The notes: generated by a model from the sequence alone, not told the origin. Numbered from the stretch's first letter, positions 47,662 to 56,958 are shown. The stretch: DNA of 64,000 bases from Janthinobacterium fluminis (GCF_028595325.1 NZ_JAQQXR010000006.1:124001-188000), one strand, 5' to 3'. Numbers and translations: made by a program.

Positions 47662-48608
47662 GCCTGCGCCGCAGTGGCTTGACGGCGGCCCTGCTGGCCG
47701 CCGCGCTGGCGTGGCAGCCGGCCGGCGCCGCCAAGCCGGCCCGGGCCGACGCGCCCTTCCAGTTCGGCGTGCTCGGCCACGCCTTCAAGGCCACGCCGGA
47801 CGAGGCCGCGCTCAAGCAGGCAATCCACGAGGCCGACCAGGCCGACCTGGCCTTCGTCGTCGCCACCGGCATCAAGGCCGACAGCGAATCGTGCAGCGAC
47901 AAGTTGTACGCACGCCGCAGGGACTTGCTCGACGACAGCGAGCGGCCGCTGATCGTCTCGCTGGCCGCCAGCGACTGGAGCGGCTGCAAGAACTCGCTGG
48001 GCCGCTCGAACGCCATCGAGCGCCTGAACCGCCTGCGCGAATTGTTCTTCGCCGACGACAATTCGCTGGGCGCGCGCAAGCTGACGCTGTCGCGGCTGTC
48101 GGCCAGCGCCAAGTTCCGCAGCTACGCCGAAAACGCCCACTGGGAATCGGGCCGCATCCTGTTCGCCACGGTGAACCTGCCGGCCAATAACAACCACTTC
48201 CTGCGCGAGGCGGGCCGCAACAGCGAGTTCGAGGACCGCCTGGTGGCCAACCGTTCGTGGCTGCAGCGCCTGTTCGCGATGGCGCAGCGCAAAAAGCTGG
48301 ACGGCATCGTGCTGTTTTCCGACGGCGATGTCGGCGTGCAGATGGAGGAGGACAGTTCGCTGCTGCCGAGCTTTAACACGAAGCAGGATGGCTTTGCCGG
48401 CCCGCGGCGGCAGATCAAGATGCTGGCGAAGAAATTCAGCGGCAAGGTCTTGCTGGTCGATACGCGGCGCGTGAAGCGGGCGGCCGACGCGGCCATCGCC
48501 TGGCGCGACAACCTGGGACACCTCAGCGTCAATGGCGGTTGGGTGCAGATCGGCGTCGACCGCAGCCGGCCGGCCCTGTTCGAGGCCAGCAACGGCGCCG
48601 CACGCTAG
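47658..48608 (+). CDS. Secreted protein of unknown function, coupled to mutS
   Basis: 316 residues with a signal peptide ([25 protein letters not shown]). Its ATG overlaps the mutS stop (ATGA), so its translation is coupled. The mature protein begins [12 protein letters not shown] and contains [33 protein letters not shown] and [12 protein letters not shown]. This order of strands resembles a calcineurin-like phosphoesterase fold, but the metal-binding DxH, GD and GNH motifs are missing, so if related it is not a metal phosphatase. Function unknown; coupling to a DNA repair gene is probably only positional. Confidence 0.75.
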
Positions 48609-48656
48609 CGGCAACAGGCCGGCCCGGCCGCATGGCCGGGCGGCGCAACAACGATC

Positions 48657-49202
48657 TTAGTGGATAGGATGGCTGCGGAAGTGGTCGCCCGCGTCGCCTT
48701 CATCTTCGTCGTGGTCATGGCCGTGGCCATGGGCGCCGTGCACGTGGCCGTGGGCGATTTCTTCGTCGGTGGCGGCGCGCACTTCAGCCACCGTCAACTC
48801 GAAGCGCAGCGCGATGCCGGCCAGCGGATGGTTACCGTCGAGCACAACTTTGTCGTCGGCGATGTCGGTGACCGTGAAGATCATCGCTTCGTCGTCGGCG
48901 GAATCGCTCTCCGGCATGCCTTCGAACTGCATGCCCACTTCCAGCGGATCGGGCAGGCGGTTGCGCGGCTCGACCTTGACCAGCGCCGGGTCGTATTCAC
49001 CGAACGCGTCGTCCGGCTCGATCTGGATCGTGTTCGAATAGCCCACTTCCTTACCGTCGAGTTCTTCTTCGATTTTCGGCAGCGTGTTCTCATAGTCACC
49101 GTGCAGATAGACCATAGGCTGACGGCCGTCTTCGATCAGATTGTCTTGGGCATCTGACAGTTTGTAATTTACAGTCACGACCGTATTCTTGGCAATCTTC
49201 AT
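48657..49202 (-). CDS. SlyD-type FKBP peptidyl-prolyl isomerase with His-rich tail
   Basis: 181 residues. FKBP domain split by the insert-in-flap chaperone domain (PDDAFGEYDPALVKVEPRNRLP), as in SlyD. The C-terminus is rich in histidine (HGHVHGAHGHGHDHDED), suited for Ni2+ binding, and SlyD contributes to hydrogenase nickel insertion. ATG at 49202 has AAAGGAAG four bases upstream; the longer frame is not supported. A TATAAT on the minus strand (49238-49233) gives a 24-base leader. Divergent from roxA. Confidence 0.92.
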   Translation of the reverse strand: MKIAKNTVVTVNYKLSDAQDNLIEDGRQPMVYLHGDYENTLPKIEEELDGKEVGYSNTIQIEPDDAFGEYDPALVKVEPRNRLPDPLEVGMQFEGMPESDSADDEAMIFTVTDIADDKVVLDGNHPLAGIALRFELTVAEVRAATDEEIAHGHVHGAHGHGHDHDEDEGDAGDHFRSHPIH

Positions 49203-49232
49203 TGTGCTTCCTTTCATTATATAAGCTGGCAA

Positions 49233-49238
49233 ATTATA
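49233..49238 (-). promoter_or_regulatory. -10 element of the slyD-like gene
   Basis: TATAAT on the minus strand, followed by a predicted leader of about 24 bases that includes the AAAGGAAG ribosome site. No good -35. Confidence 0.5.
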
Positions 49239-49275
49239 CCCCCAGCGGGGGACGCGCAGGCGCATTGCGCGTGGT

Positions 49276-49281
49276 TATAAT
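49276..49281 (+). promoter_or_regulatory. -10 element of roxA, implying a leaderless transcript
   Basis: A perfect TATAAT ends six bases before the ATG at 49288, so the +1 is predicted at the A of the ATG. The six bases between are GGCGGG, too close to act as a ribosome site. -35 is weak. Confidence 0.5.
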
Positions 49282-49287
49282 GGCGGG

Positions 49288-50409
49288 ATGAAAAAACTTA
49301 CCATCCTCGGCGACATCACGCCGGCGCAGTTCCTGCGCGACTACTGGCACAAAAAGCCGCTCCTGATCCGCCAAGCCATCCCCGGCTTCAAGCCCCTGAT
49401 GAGCGTCGCGGCCCTGGCGGCCCTGGCCGCGCAAGACCACGTCGAAGCGCGCCTCGTCAGCCACAGCGACGGCGCCTGGCAGATGCAGCATGGCCCGGTG
49501 GCCGAGCTGCCGGCGCGCGACGCCAGGGAATGGACGCTGCTGGTGCAGGGCGCCAACCTGCACAACGACGCCGCCGACGACTTGCTGCGCCAATTCCGCT
49601 TCATTCCGGACGCCCGCCTGGACGACCTGATGATCAGCTTTGCCACCGACGGCGGCGGCGTCGGCCCCCATTTCGACTCGTATGACGTGTTCCTTTTGCA
49701 AGCCCAGGGCCAGCGCCGCTGGCGCATCGGCGCGCAGAAGGACCTGAGCCTGGTCGAGGGCCTGCCGCTGAAGATACTCAGCAAGTTCAAGCCGACCGAG
49801 GAATTCATCCTAGAACCGGGCGACATGCTCTACCTGCCGCCCCACTACGCCCACGACGGCGTCGCCATCGGCGACTGCCAGACCTATTCGGTCGGCTTCC
49901 GCTCGCCGTCCTACCAGGAATTGGGCGAAGCCTTCCTGCAATTCATGGCCGATTCCATCGATTTGCCGGGCCGCTACGGCGACCCCGACCTGGAAGTGAG
50001 CAAGCATCCGGCCGAGATCCCGCGCAATATGCTCAGCACCATCGCCGCGGAATTGAACAAGGTCCGCTTCACCGAGGACGACGTGACGATCTTCCTCGGC
50101 GAGCACCTGTCCGAGCCGAAGCACAATGTCTTCTTCAAGGGGCCGGCCAAGCCGCTGACGCCGGAACGCTTCGCGCTGAGCGCGGCCAAGAAGGGCGTGG
50201 CCCTGTCGCGCAAGACCTTGATGCTCTACCGCGGCAAACACGTGTTCATCAACGGCGAATCGTTCGCCATCGGCCGCGCCGACAAGGTCGCGCTGGAAGC
50301 GCTGGCCAACGCGCGCGCGCTCGACGGCGCGGCGCTGGCCGGCGCCTCCGAGGACGTCATGGACGCGCTCTACACCTGGTATCAGGACGGCTGGCTGGAA
50401 CTGGGTTAA
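49288..50409 (+). CDS. roxA: Ribosomal protein uL16 arginine 3-hydroxylase (RoxA/YcfD)
   Basis: 373 residues, a JmjC-type cupin 2-oxoglutarate/Fe(II) dioxygenase. Iron ligands: His and Asp in GPHFDSYDVF and His in LPPHYAHDGV. Conserved N-terminus FLRDYWHKKPLLIRQAIPGF is typical of YcfD. The C-terminal winged-helix region follows. E. coli YcfD hydroxylates Arg81 of ribosomal protein L16. The gene is divergent from slyD and appears leaderless. Confidence 0.92.
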   Translation: MKKLTILGDITPAQFLRDYWHKKPLLIRQAIPGFKPLMSVAALAALAAQDHVEARLVSHSDGAWQMQHGPVAELPARDAREWTLLVQGANLHNDAADDLLRQFRFIPDARLDDLMISFATDGGGVGPHFDSYDVFLLQAQGQRRWRIGAQKDLSLVEGLPLKILSKFKPTEEFILEPGDMLYLPPHYAHDGVAIGDCQTYSVGFRSPSYQELGEAFLQFMADSIDLPGRYGDPDLEVSKHPAEIPRNMLSTIAAELNKVRFTEDDVTIFLGEHLSEPKHNVFFKGPAKPLTPERFALSAAKKGVALSRKTLMLYRGKHVFINGESFAIGRADKVALEALANARALDGAALAGASEDVMDALYTWYQDGWLELG

Positions 50410-50450
50410 GGCGCCGCCGGGCGCGGCGCCAGGTTTGCAAAGGAGCAGCA

Positions 50451-50927
50451 ATGGAAAGGCAAGTGTTTCCCTTCTCCAGCCGGCAGGCATTCCAGCAGCA
50501 ACTGCGGCTGTGCCTGTCCCGCGCCGAACGGCGGCTGCGCCTGTTCGACCCCGACTTCGCCCTGTGGGACCTGGGCACGGGCGAAGTCGAGGCCATCCTG
50601 CGCCCCTTCCTGCTGGGCGGCGGCGGCATCGCGCTGCTGGCCCACAGCGACGCCCTGCTGGAGCGCCAGTGTCCGCGCCTGCTGCGCCTGCTCACGCAGT
50701 TCGGCCACCGCTTCGAATGTCGCGTAAGCAGCAAGAACTTACGCCATCTGACCGATTCCTTCTGCATCGCCGACGATCTGCATCTGGTGCGGCGCTTCCA
50801 CAGCGACCATTTGCGCGGCGAGGCCGTGTTCGACAGCGAGGCCGACACCCGCCTGTGCGCCGAGCGTTTCGCCGGCATGTGGCTGGAAGCGGAGCCGGGA
50901 TTGCACCCCAGCACGGCTGGACTATGA
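50451..50927 (+). CDS. DUF7931-like protein
   Basis: 158 residues, no signal peptide or membrane segment. RRLRLFDPDFALWDL, then a loop, GGIALLAHSDALLERQCPRL, then SFCIADDLHLVRRFHSDHLRGEAVF: this is the fold pattern of phospholipase D-like domains with the HKD catalytic motif absent. I think it belongs to DUF7931, found alone or fused to acetyltransferases, but this is from memory. AAAGGAG upstream supports the start. It lies 41 bp after roxA and may be co-transcribed. Confidence 0.7.
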   Translation: MERQVFPFSSRQAFQQQLRLCLSRAERRLRLFDPDFALWDLGTGEVEAILRPFLLGGGGIALLAHSDALLERQCPRLLRLLTQFGHRFECRVSSKNLRHLTDSFCIADDLHLVRRFHSDHLRGEAVFDSEADTRLCAERFAGMWLEAEPGLHPSTAGL

Positions 50928-51226
50928 CTTATATCAAGAAATCCGTTATTATTCCTCCGTGATTCCGCTTTTCGCGTAAGTTTGATGCAAATGAAAACGT
51001 ATCGCCCCGGTAAATATTGCGATATCGCAAAATAGTTGCGAAATTGCCCGTTACTCCTATTGCGACGCACCAAAAATCGCTATAATATTCGGTTAGGAAG
51101 TTTCCGTTGTCTGGCAGGCACCTCAAGGTACGAAAAGCCTTCGAAGACGACCTAATGAGCGATAATTACCGGTAATTATTCATCGCAACATTGTTGAACT
51201 ACTTTTGAAATAATTAAGGAAAACCC
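50928..51226 (+). promoter_or_regulatory. Promoter and long leader of the Ala-rich lipoprotein gene
   Basis: AT-rich region without a gene. TATAAT at 51081-51086 with TTGCGA 15 bp upstream predicts a start near 51093 and a leader of about 130 nt. TTGCGA occurs three times (51017, 51036, 51060), the first inside a perfect 14-bp palindrome TTGCGATATCGCAA (51017-51030). In the leader, ATAATTACCGGTAATTAT (51162-51179) is a perfect 18-bp palindrome. The site before the ATG is AAGGAAA. Confidence 0.55.
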
Positions 51227-51484
51227 ATGAAAAAATCCCTGCTGATCGCCTCCCTGTTGGCTGTTGCTCTGGCTGCTTGCAGCAAAAAAGAAGAAGCTCC
51301 TGCTGCTGCTCCAGCACCAGCCGTAGTTGAAGCCGCTCCTGCTGCTGCAGCTCCTGCTGCCGCTCCAGCTGCTGACGCTGCTGCTGCTGCTCCAGCCGCT
51401 TCGGCTGCTGCTCCTGCTGCTGACGCTGCTGCTGCTCCTGCAGCATCGGCTGCTGCTTCGGCCGCTTCCGCTGCTTCGAAGTAA
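51227..51484 (+). CDS. Small Ala/Pro-rich lipoprotein
   Basis: 85 residues: a lipoprotein signal with lipobox LAAC (Cys at 19), a short KKEEAP stretch, and then some 60 residues made almost wholly of Ala and Pro with a few Asp, Ser and Val. There is no folded domain. The codons switch from the genome's GCC/GCG preference to GCT, so composition differs from all neighbours. It has its own promoter and a terminator, so it is expected to be strongly expressed. It may act as a spacer or as an abundant small outer-membrane lipoprotein; function unknown. Confidence 0.85.
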   Translation: MKKSLLIASLLAVALAACSKKEEAPAAAPAPAVVEAAPAAAAPAAAPAADAAAAAPAASAAAPAADAAAAPAASAAASAASAASK

Positions 51485-51498
51485 TATCAGCTTGCAAT

Positions 51499-51528
51499 AA
51501 AAAAGCCGACCTTCGGGTCGGCTTTTTT
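51499..51528. terminator. Bidirectional rho-independent terminator
   Basis: GCCGACC and GGTCGGC pair around a TTCG tetraloop, flanked by A6 and T6. It closes the lipoprotein gene on the plus strand and, read on the minus strand, the dapA-bamC transcript. Confidence 0.95.
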
Positions 51529-51608
51529 ACGTCTGGACAAAGGCAAATTGCGCCGTCCGGCGTATCCGGAGGCGCGCCGCCCGCATGGCGGCGCGCCTCC
51601 CGGCGGCA

Positions 51609-52778
51609 TTACTTGAGTTGCTCGTTGAGCAAGACCAGGATCTTCTCGGACGTCGCCGAGGTTTCCGGCTTGCCGTCGTTGTTGAGCACCGTCACCAGAC
51701 TGCTGGAACCGGCGCCGGCCTTGACGCCGATGCGGTAGCGCTGCGCCTCCTTGTCCTTGTCGGACGAGCCCCAGCTGAGCAGTTTCTTGAAGAAGCCGTC
51801 GGTTTTCTTCGCCTCGTCCGGATCGACATAGCGCACGAAATACGTGCCCTGGACGCGGTCGCGGTCTTCGACGGTGAAGCCGACCCGGTCCAGCGCCAGG
51901 CCGACACGGCGCCAGGCGCGGTCGAAGCCCTCGTCGACTTCGATGGCGCGGGTGGCGGCGGCGCCCACCAGCTTGGCGTGCAGGGGCTGGACGATGGCCG
52001 TGTCGACCGCCGTTTTCGCCTGCGCATTGTCGCCGGCGCCCAGGCGCGTCATCAGGCGCGCCAGGAACAGGGCTTCCAGGCCGGGATCGTTCGGCCGCGC
52101 GGTCCACACCGTGCCATCCTTTTGCGAACCGGTCACGACTTCCTCGGCGCCGCGGTGGCTGATGAAAATTTCGCTGGAACCGTCCGGCAAACGTTCGATG
52201 CGGGTGCGGTACTTGTCGCGCTCGCCCGTCGAGTACAGGGAGTCGAAGACCTTGCCGATGGTGTTGCGGACGAAATCCTGCGGAATCTTCGCGCGGTTCT
52301 CATTCCATTCCGTTTCCATGATGCCGGCCGTCGGCGCGTCGAGCGCCAGCGTGAAGCCGGAATCTTCCCAGAACGTCTTCAACTGCGGCCACAGGAGCTC
52401 GGGCGCCTGCTTGACGACCAGCCAGCGCTGGTTGCCGGCCCGCTCCACGCGCACGTCCTTGCCGCTGGCCAGCACGTCCTGGTTGCCGGCGGCCATCGCA
52501 GGCGCGGCGGCGCCCCTTTGCGCGTTGTAGCCGGACGCCGTGGCGATGCCGCTCTTCGTCTCGGGCAGCGCGTAACGATTATCTTTCTGCAACTGGGTCA
52601 GATCCGGCGGCACGTCGAGGGTGCTGGCCTTCTTGGCCGACTTGTAGTCGACCTTGTCGGTGCCGACGACGGAACTGATCATGCCGCAGCCGGTCAAGCT
52701 GGCCACGACGGCGCCGATAACGAGGCCGCGCTGTGCAATTGCGGTGTGAGCCGGGTAAGGTTTCTTGCGAATTGTCAT
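51609..52778 (-). CDS. bamC: Outer-membrane assembly lipoprotein BamC
   Basis: 389 residues. Lipobox LTGC near residue 31 after a hydrophobic stretch (IGAVVASLTGCG), then the unstructured segment that contacts BamD and two helix-grip domains. BamC is a part of the BAM complex that folds beta-barrel proteins into the outer membrane. It directly follows dapA, an order conserved in many proteobacteria (dapA-bamC/nlpB). A terminator stands 80 bp downstream. Confidence 0.92.
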   Translation of the reverse strand: MTIRKKPYPAHTAIAQRGLVIGAVVASLTGCGMISSVVGTDKVDYKSAKKASTLDVPPDLTQLQKDNRYALPETKSGIATASGYNAQRGAAAPAMAAGNQDVLASGKDVRVERAGNQRWLVVKQAPELLWPQLKTFWEDSGFTLALDAPTAGIMETEWNENRAKIPQDFVRNTIGKVFDSLYSTGERDKYRTRIERLPDGSSEIFISHRGAEEVVTGSQKDGTVWTARPNDPGLEALFLARLMTRLGAGDNAQAKTAVDTAIVQPLHAKLVGAAATRAIEVDEGFDRAWRRVGLALDRVGFTVEDRDRVQGTYFVRYVDPDEAKKTDGFFKKLLSWGSSDKDKEAQRYRIGVKAGAGSSSLVTVLNNDGKPETSATSEKILVLLNEQLK

Positions 52779-52847
52779 GTCGTTACTGGATGAGAAGCTA
52801 AAAAGCAGCTGTAAACAGGGAAGATCCGGACCGTTTCGAGTCGGGGC

Positions 52848-53726
52848 TTAGGGTAAGACGCCCGCGTCGCGCAAGGCGCCGCGGACGGTGTCGTGGCAGG
52901 CGTCGGCCAGCGGCACGAGCGGCAGGCGTATGCCTGGCGGCATCATGCCCATTTCCGCCAGCGCCCATTTGACGGGCACCGGATTCGGCTCGACAAACAA
53001 CTTCTGGTGCAGCGGCATCACGCGGTTGTTGATGGCCACGGCGCCGGCGATGTCGCCTTTCATGGCCGCCGCGCACAGCTCATGCATCGCGCGCGGCGCC
53101 ACATTCGCCGTCACCGAGATATTGCCCTGGGCGCCGCAGAACATCAGGGCCATCGCGGTCGGGTCATCGCCGGAATAGACGGCGAACGATGCCGGCACCA
53201 TGCGCAGCAGCTCGGTGCCGCGGCCGACGTTGCCGGTCGCATCCTTGATGCCGACGATGTTGGCGATCTCCGCCAGGCGGGCCACCGTTTCGTTCGACAT
53301 GTCGGCCACGGTACGGCCCGGCACGTTGTACAGGATGATGGGCAGGTCGACGGCTTCGGCGACGGCCTTGAAGTGCTGGTACATGCCTTCCTGGCTGGGG
53401 CGGTTGTAGTAAGGCACCACCACCAGGGCCGCATCGGCGCCCGCTTCCTTGGCGAATTCCGTCAGCTTGATCGCTTCCGCCGTGGAATTGCCGCCGCTGC
53501 CGGCGATGACGGGAATACGGCCTTTGGCGTGCTCGACGGTCACACGGATCAACTCGCAGTGCTCTTCCACGTTGACCGTGGCCGATTCGCCCGTCGTGCC
53601 GACGATGACGATGCCGTCCGTGCCTTCGGCGATATGCCAGTCGATCAGCTTGCGCAGACCTGGATAGTCCAGGCTGCCGTCCGCGTGCATAGGGGTGACG
53701 ATTGCTACAATGCTGCCCTTGATCAT
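52848..53726 (-). CDS. dapA: 4-hydroxy-tetrahydrodipicolinate synthase
   Basis: 292 residues. First step of lysine/diaminopimelate synthesis, condensing pyruvate with aspartate semialdehyde. TIM barrel with VGTTGES near residue 43, catalytic Tyr in YYNRPSQEG and Schiff-base Lys in GIKDATG. I start at ATG 53726 ([13 protein letters not shown]), the usual N-terminus; an upstream in-frame ATG is not supported. The 5' side is TATATATT without a ribosome site, which is unusual for a housekeeping enzyme. Confidence 0.96.
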   Translation of the reverse strand: MIKGSIVAIVTPMHADGSLDYPGLRKLIDWHIAEGTDGIVIVGTTGESATVNVEEHCELIRVTVEHAKGRIPVIAGSGGNSTAEAIKLTEFAKEAGADAALVVVPYYNRPSQEGMYQHFKAVAEAVDLPIILYNVPGRTVADMSNETVARLAEIANIVGIKDATGNVGRGTELLRMVPASFAVYSGDDPTAMALMFCGAQGNISVTANVAPRAMHELCAAAMKGDIAGAVAINNRVMPLHQKLFVEPNPVPVKWALAEMGMMPPGIRLPLVPLADACHDTVRGALRDAGVLP

Positions 53727-53804
53727 AATATATATAGTGCGTCGATAAATAAAACAACGATTGTAGCGGATAGGCCGCGCCTGTGGTGCATCTTGCACCG
53801 GGTT

Positions 53805-54368
53805 TTACAGTTCATTACAGGGCTGGCACGGCGCCAAGAGGGCCGCCAGCGGCGGAAAAGCGGCGCCCACCGCGCACAGCCTTTGCACCATGGCCTCGCG
53901 CGGCGCGGCCACCCGGCCCTCCTCGAAGGCGACGACGCGCCAGCCGTACTGGGCGGCCCAGGCCAGCAACTCGCCCGGCGCCAGCAGGAAGGCGGGATTC
54001 GCGGGCTTGCCGAACTGGGCGTTGCCGGCGCCGAAGGTTTCGTAAATGAGCACGCCATCCGGCGCCAGGCTGCCGGCGATGCCGGGCAACAGGGGGCGGT
54101 GCAGATAATTGCTGACGACGATGCCGGCGAAGCGCCCGGCCGCGTAGGGCCAGACGGCGCCCGCCTCTTCCAGGTCGAACTCGGCGGTGACGATGCCGGG
54201 GCCGGCCGCGCGCGCCAGCGCGTCCGGATCGCGGTCCAGCGCCAGCACGGCGTGGCCCAGGGCCGCCAGATGGCGGGCATGGCGGCCGCCGCCGCAGGCC
54301 AGGTCGAGCACCTCGCCGCTCGGAATCAGGGGCGCCCAGCGCCTCACCCAGGGGGAAATATCGTCCAT
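53805..54368 (-). CDS. Class I SAM-dependent methyltransferase
   Basis: 187 residues with the SAM motif I VLDLACGGGRHARHLA, motif II LALDRDP and a later IVVSNYLHRPLL. The fold is complete, but the substrate is not predictable; it resembles small TehB-like or tellurite-type methyltransferases. It starts 1 bp after the trpS stop, so it is coupled. dapA begins 78 bp further. Confidence 0.85.
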   Translation of the reverse strand: MDDISPWVRRWAPLIPSGEVLDLACGGGRHARHLAALGHAVLALDRDPDALARAAGPGIVTAEFDLEEAGAVWPYAAGRFAGIVVSNYLHRPLLPGIAGSLAPDGVLIYETFGAGNAQFGKPANPAFLLAPGELLAWAAQYGWRVVAFEEGRVAAPREAMVQRLCAVGAAFPPLAALLAPCQPCNEL

Positions 54369-54369
54369 C

Positions 54370-55572
54370 TCAGTTGTACGCCAATCCCATCGCCTCGCGC
54401 ACGTCGCGCATGGTTTCCTGCGCCAGCTTGCGCGCCGCGTCGTTGCCGTCGGCGACGATGGCGCGCACCAGCGTCGGGTCGTCGAGGTATTGCTGGGCGC
54501 GCTCGTGCATCGGCTCCTGCTCCTTGATGATGGCGTCGATGACGGGCTGCTTGCACTCGATGCAACCGATGCCGGCCGAGCTGCAACCCTTGGCGACCCA
54601 TTCCTTGGTCGCCGCGTCGGAATACACGGCGTGGAATTGCCACACCGGGCATTTGGCCGGGTCGCCGGGATCGCTGCGGCGCACCCGCGCCGGGTCCGTC
54701 GGCATGGTCCGCACCTTCTTCGTCACCGTGGCCCGGTCTTCGCGCAGGGCGATCGCATTGCCATAACTCTTGGACATCTTGCGCCCGTCCAGGCCCGGCA
54801 GGCGCGACGCCGCCGTCAGGCGCACCTGCGGCTCGACCAGGATCAGCTTGCGGCTGCCCTCCAGATAGCCGAACAGGCGCTCGCGGTCTATCATCGACAG
54901 GCTCTGGGCGTCGTCGAGCATGGCCTTGGCCTGCTCCAGCGCCGCGTCCTTGCCGCACTGCTGGTAGTCGGTGCGCAACTCGTTGTACAGCTTGGCGCGC
55001 TTGCTGCCGAGCTTTTTCACGGCGTCCTGGGCCTTTGCCTCGAAGCCCTGCTCTTTGCCGTACAAATGGTTAAAACGCCGGGCAATTTCGCGCATCATCT
55101 CGATATGCGGCACCTGGTCGTCGCCCACCGGCACCTGGCTGGCGCGGTAGATCAGCACGTCGGCGGCCTGCAACAGCGGGTAGCCGAGGAAGCCATAGGT
55201 GGCCAGGTCCTTGTTGCTCAGGTTGTCGATCTGGTCCTTATAGGTCGGCACCCGCTCCAGCCAGCCCAGCGGCGTGGCCATCGACAGCAGCAGGTGCAGC
55301 TCGGCGTGCTCCGGCACCCGCGACTGGATGAACAGCGTCGCCTGCGACGGGTCGACGCCGGCCGCCAGCCAGTCGACCAGCATGTCCCAGGTGCTGCGCT
55401 CGATGACGCCGGGGTCGTCGTAATGCGTGGTCAGCGCGTGCCAGTCGGCCACGAAAAACAGGCAAGGCAGTTCCGACTGCATCTTGATCCAGTTTTTCAG
55501 GGCGCCGTGATAGTGGCCAAGGTGCATGGCGCCGGTGGGGCGCATGCCGGAGACAACGCGGTCGGGGTACAT
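54370..55572 (-). CDS. trpS: Tryptophanyl-tRNA synthetase
   Basis: 400 residues. Class I synthetase with HLGH (17-20, the HIGH motif) and KMSKS (265-269). The protein is longer than the 334-residue E. coli enzyme because of a C-terminal insertion containing a Cys-rich GIGCIECKQ segment, seen in burkholderial relatives. It begins 6 bp after the M50 protease stop. Confidence 0.96.
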   Translation of the reverse strand: MYPDRVVSGMRPTGAMHLGHYHGALKNWIKMQSELPCLFFVADWHALTTHYDDPGVIERSTWDMLVDWLAAGVDPSQATLFIQSRVPEHAELHLLLSMATPLGWLERVPTYKDQIDNLSNKDLATYGFLGYPLLQAADVLIYRASQVPVGDDQVPHIEMMREIARRFNHLYGKEQGFEAKAQDAVKKLGSKRAKLYNELRTDYQQCGKDAALEQAKAMLDDAQSLSMIDRERLFGYLEGSRKLILVEPQVRLTAASRLPGLDGRKMSKSYGNAIALREDRATVTKKVRTMPTDPARVRRSDPGDPAKCPVWQFHAVYSDAATKEWVAKGCSSAGIGCIECKQPVIDAIIKEQEPMHERAQQYLDDPTLVRAIVADGNDAARKLAQETMRDVREAMGLAYN

Positions 55573-55578
55573 AGTTAA

Positions 55579-56253
55579 TCAGTTCAAAAATAAGGTCAGG
55601 GGAAACACGCAAGCCTTGAAAATACCGATCAGGATATGGATCGCCGCCAGCAGCACGCCGTCCAGCACGCGGTAATACATCAGCACGACCAGCAGCACGA
55701 ACACATACACGCCATAGCGCTCGATGCGGGCGAACTTGCGCGCCAGCCCCAGCGGCAGGATGCCGGTGACGATGCGGCCGCCGTCGAGCGGCGGAATGGG
55801 AATCAGGTTGAAGACGCACATGGCGGCGTTGACGCTGACGCCGGCGCGCGCCATTTCGGAGAAAAAGAACAAATCCGGCGCATTCAGCGCGGCCAGCAGC
55901 ACCAGCATGACCATCCAGCCCAGGCCCATGGCGAAATTGGCGCCCGGGCCGGCCAGCGCCACCCAGGCCATCTGCTTGCGCGGATTGCGCAGGCGGCTGT
56001 AGTCGACCGGCACCGGCTTGGCGTAACCGAAGGGAATGCCGACGCTCCAGTACAGCAGCAGCGGCAGCAGAATGGTGCCGAAGGGGTCGATATGCCGGGC
56101 CGGATTCAGGCTCAGGCGCCCCTCGTTCGAGGCCGTCGGGTCGCCGAAATAGCGGGCCACATAACCGTGGCCCGCCTCGTGCAGGGATATCGCGAACAGG
56201 ACCGGGATCAGGTAAACGGCGATGGTCTGGATGATTTGGCTGGTGTCGTTCAT
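55579..56253 (-). CDS. Site-2 protease family (M50) membrane protein
   Basis: 224 residues and about six membrane helices. Zinc motif HEAGH at 25-29 in the first helix and third ligand in PIPPLDGGRI. Small M50 proteases of this type (YwhC/Rip-like) cleave within membranes; substrate unknown. The gene lies between yciO and trpS in betaproteobacteria generally, and is 6 bp before trpS here. Confidence 0.9.
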   Translation of the reverse strand: MNDTSQIIQTIAVYLIPVLFAISLHEAGHGYVARYFGDPTASNEGRLSLNPARHIDPFGTILLPLLLYWSVGIPFGYAKPVPVDYSRLRNPRKQMAWVALAGPGANFAMGLGWMVMLVLLAALNAPDLFFFSEMARAGVSVNAAMCVFNLIPIPPLDGGRIVTGILPLGLARKFARIERYGVYVFVLLVVLMYYRVLDGVLLAAIHILIGIFKACVFPLTLFLN

Positions 56254-56289
56254 AAGCGCGATTCTACCAGAGCCATTGCGCCGCCCCGC

Positions 56290-56913
56290 TCACAGGCCCA
56301 GCGGCGGCGCCGCGCCGCGCCCCTGGCGCACCAGCTCCGGCTCGGCGCCCGTCAAGTCGACGACGGTGGTCGGCTCGAAACTGCAGGCGCCGCCGTCGAC
56401 GATCAGCTCGACGTGCTTTTCCAGCCGCTCGCGGATGCTGTCGGCGTCCGTCAAGGTGTCCTCGTCGCCCGGCAGGATCAGGGTCGTGCCCAGCAGCGGC
56501 TGGCCCAGCTCCTCCAGCAGCGCCTGGACGATGCGGTTCTCCGGCACGCGCAGGCCGATGGTCTTGCGCGAGGGGTGGCTCAGGCGCCGCGGCACCTCGC
56601 GCGTCGCCTCCAGGATGAAGGTGTAAGGCCCCGGCGTGGCCGCCTTGAGCAGGCGGAACTGGCGGTTGTCGACGCGGGCATACACGCCGATCTCGCTCAG
56701 ATCGCGGCACAGCAGCGTCAGATGGTGCTTTTCATCGATGCCGCGGATGCGCCGCAGGCGCTCGACGGCGCTCTTGTCGTCGAGGTGGCAGACCAGGGCG
56801 TAGCAGGAATCCGTCGGCAGCGCGACGATGCCGCCGGCGTGGATGATTTGCGCGGCCTGCTTGAGCAGGCGCGGCTGGGGATTCTCGGGGTGAATCTGGA
56901 AAAATTGGCTCAT
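56290..56913 (-). CDS. YciO/Sua5 family L-threonylcarbamoyladenylate synthase-like protein
   Basis: 207 residues, YrdC-type fold: AAQIIHAGGIVALPTDSCYAL, then RRIRGIDEKHHLTLLCRD and GLRVPENRIVQALLEELGQPLLGTT. The KRSP-like nucleotide-binding residues are partly altered, as in YciO rather than Sua5/TsaC, so it may be a weak or alternative activity. YciO next to a PHP ribonuclease gene also occurs in E. coli (yciV-yciO). Confidence 0.88.
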   Translation of the reverse strand: MSQFFQIHPENPQPRLLKQAAQIIHAGGIVALPTDSCYALVCHLDDKSAVERLRRIRGIDEKHHLTLLCRDLSEIGVYARVDNRQFRLLKAATPGPYTFILEATREVPRRLSHPSRKTIGLRVPENRIVQALLEELGQPLLGTTLILPGDEDTLTDADSIRERLEKHVELIVDGGACSFEPTTVVDLTGAEPELVRQGRGAAPPLGL

Positions 56914-56958
56914 GTGGGGCTGGGCGGGGCATGTCCGGCATGCCGCATTATTCGATTG

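Noticed and set aside
53726..53757. Leaderless start for dapA (TTGTTT-N17-TATATA)
   Set aside because: The -10 would end two bases before the ATG, so transcription would start inside the second codon. A promoter further upstream is needed.
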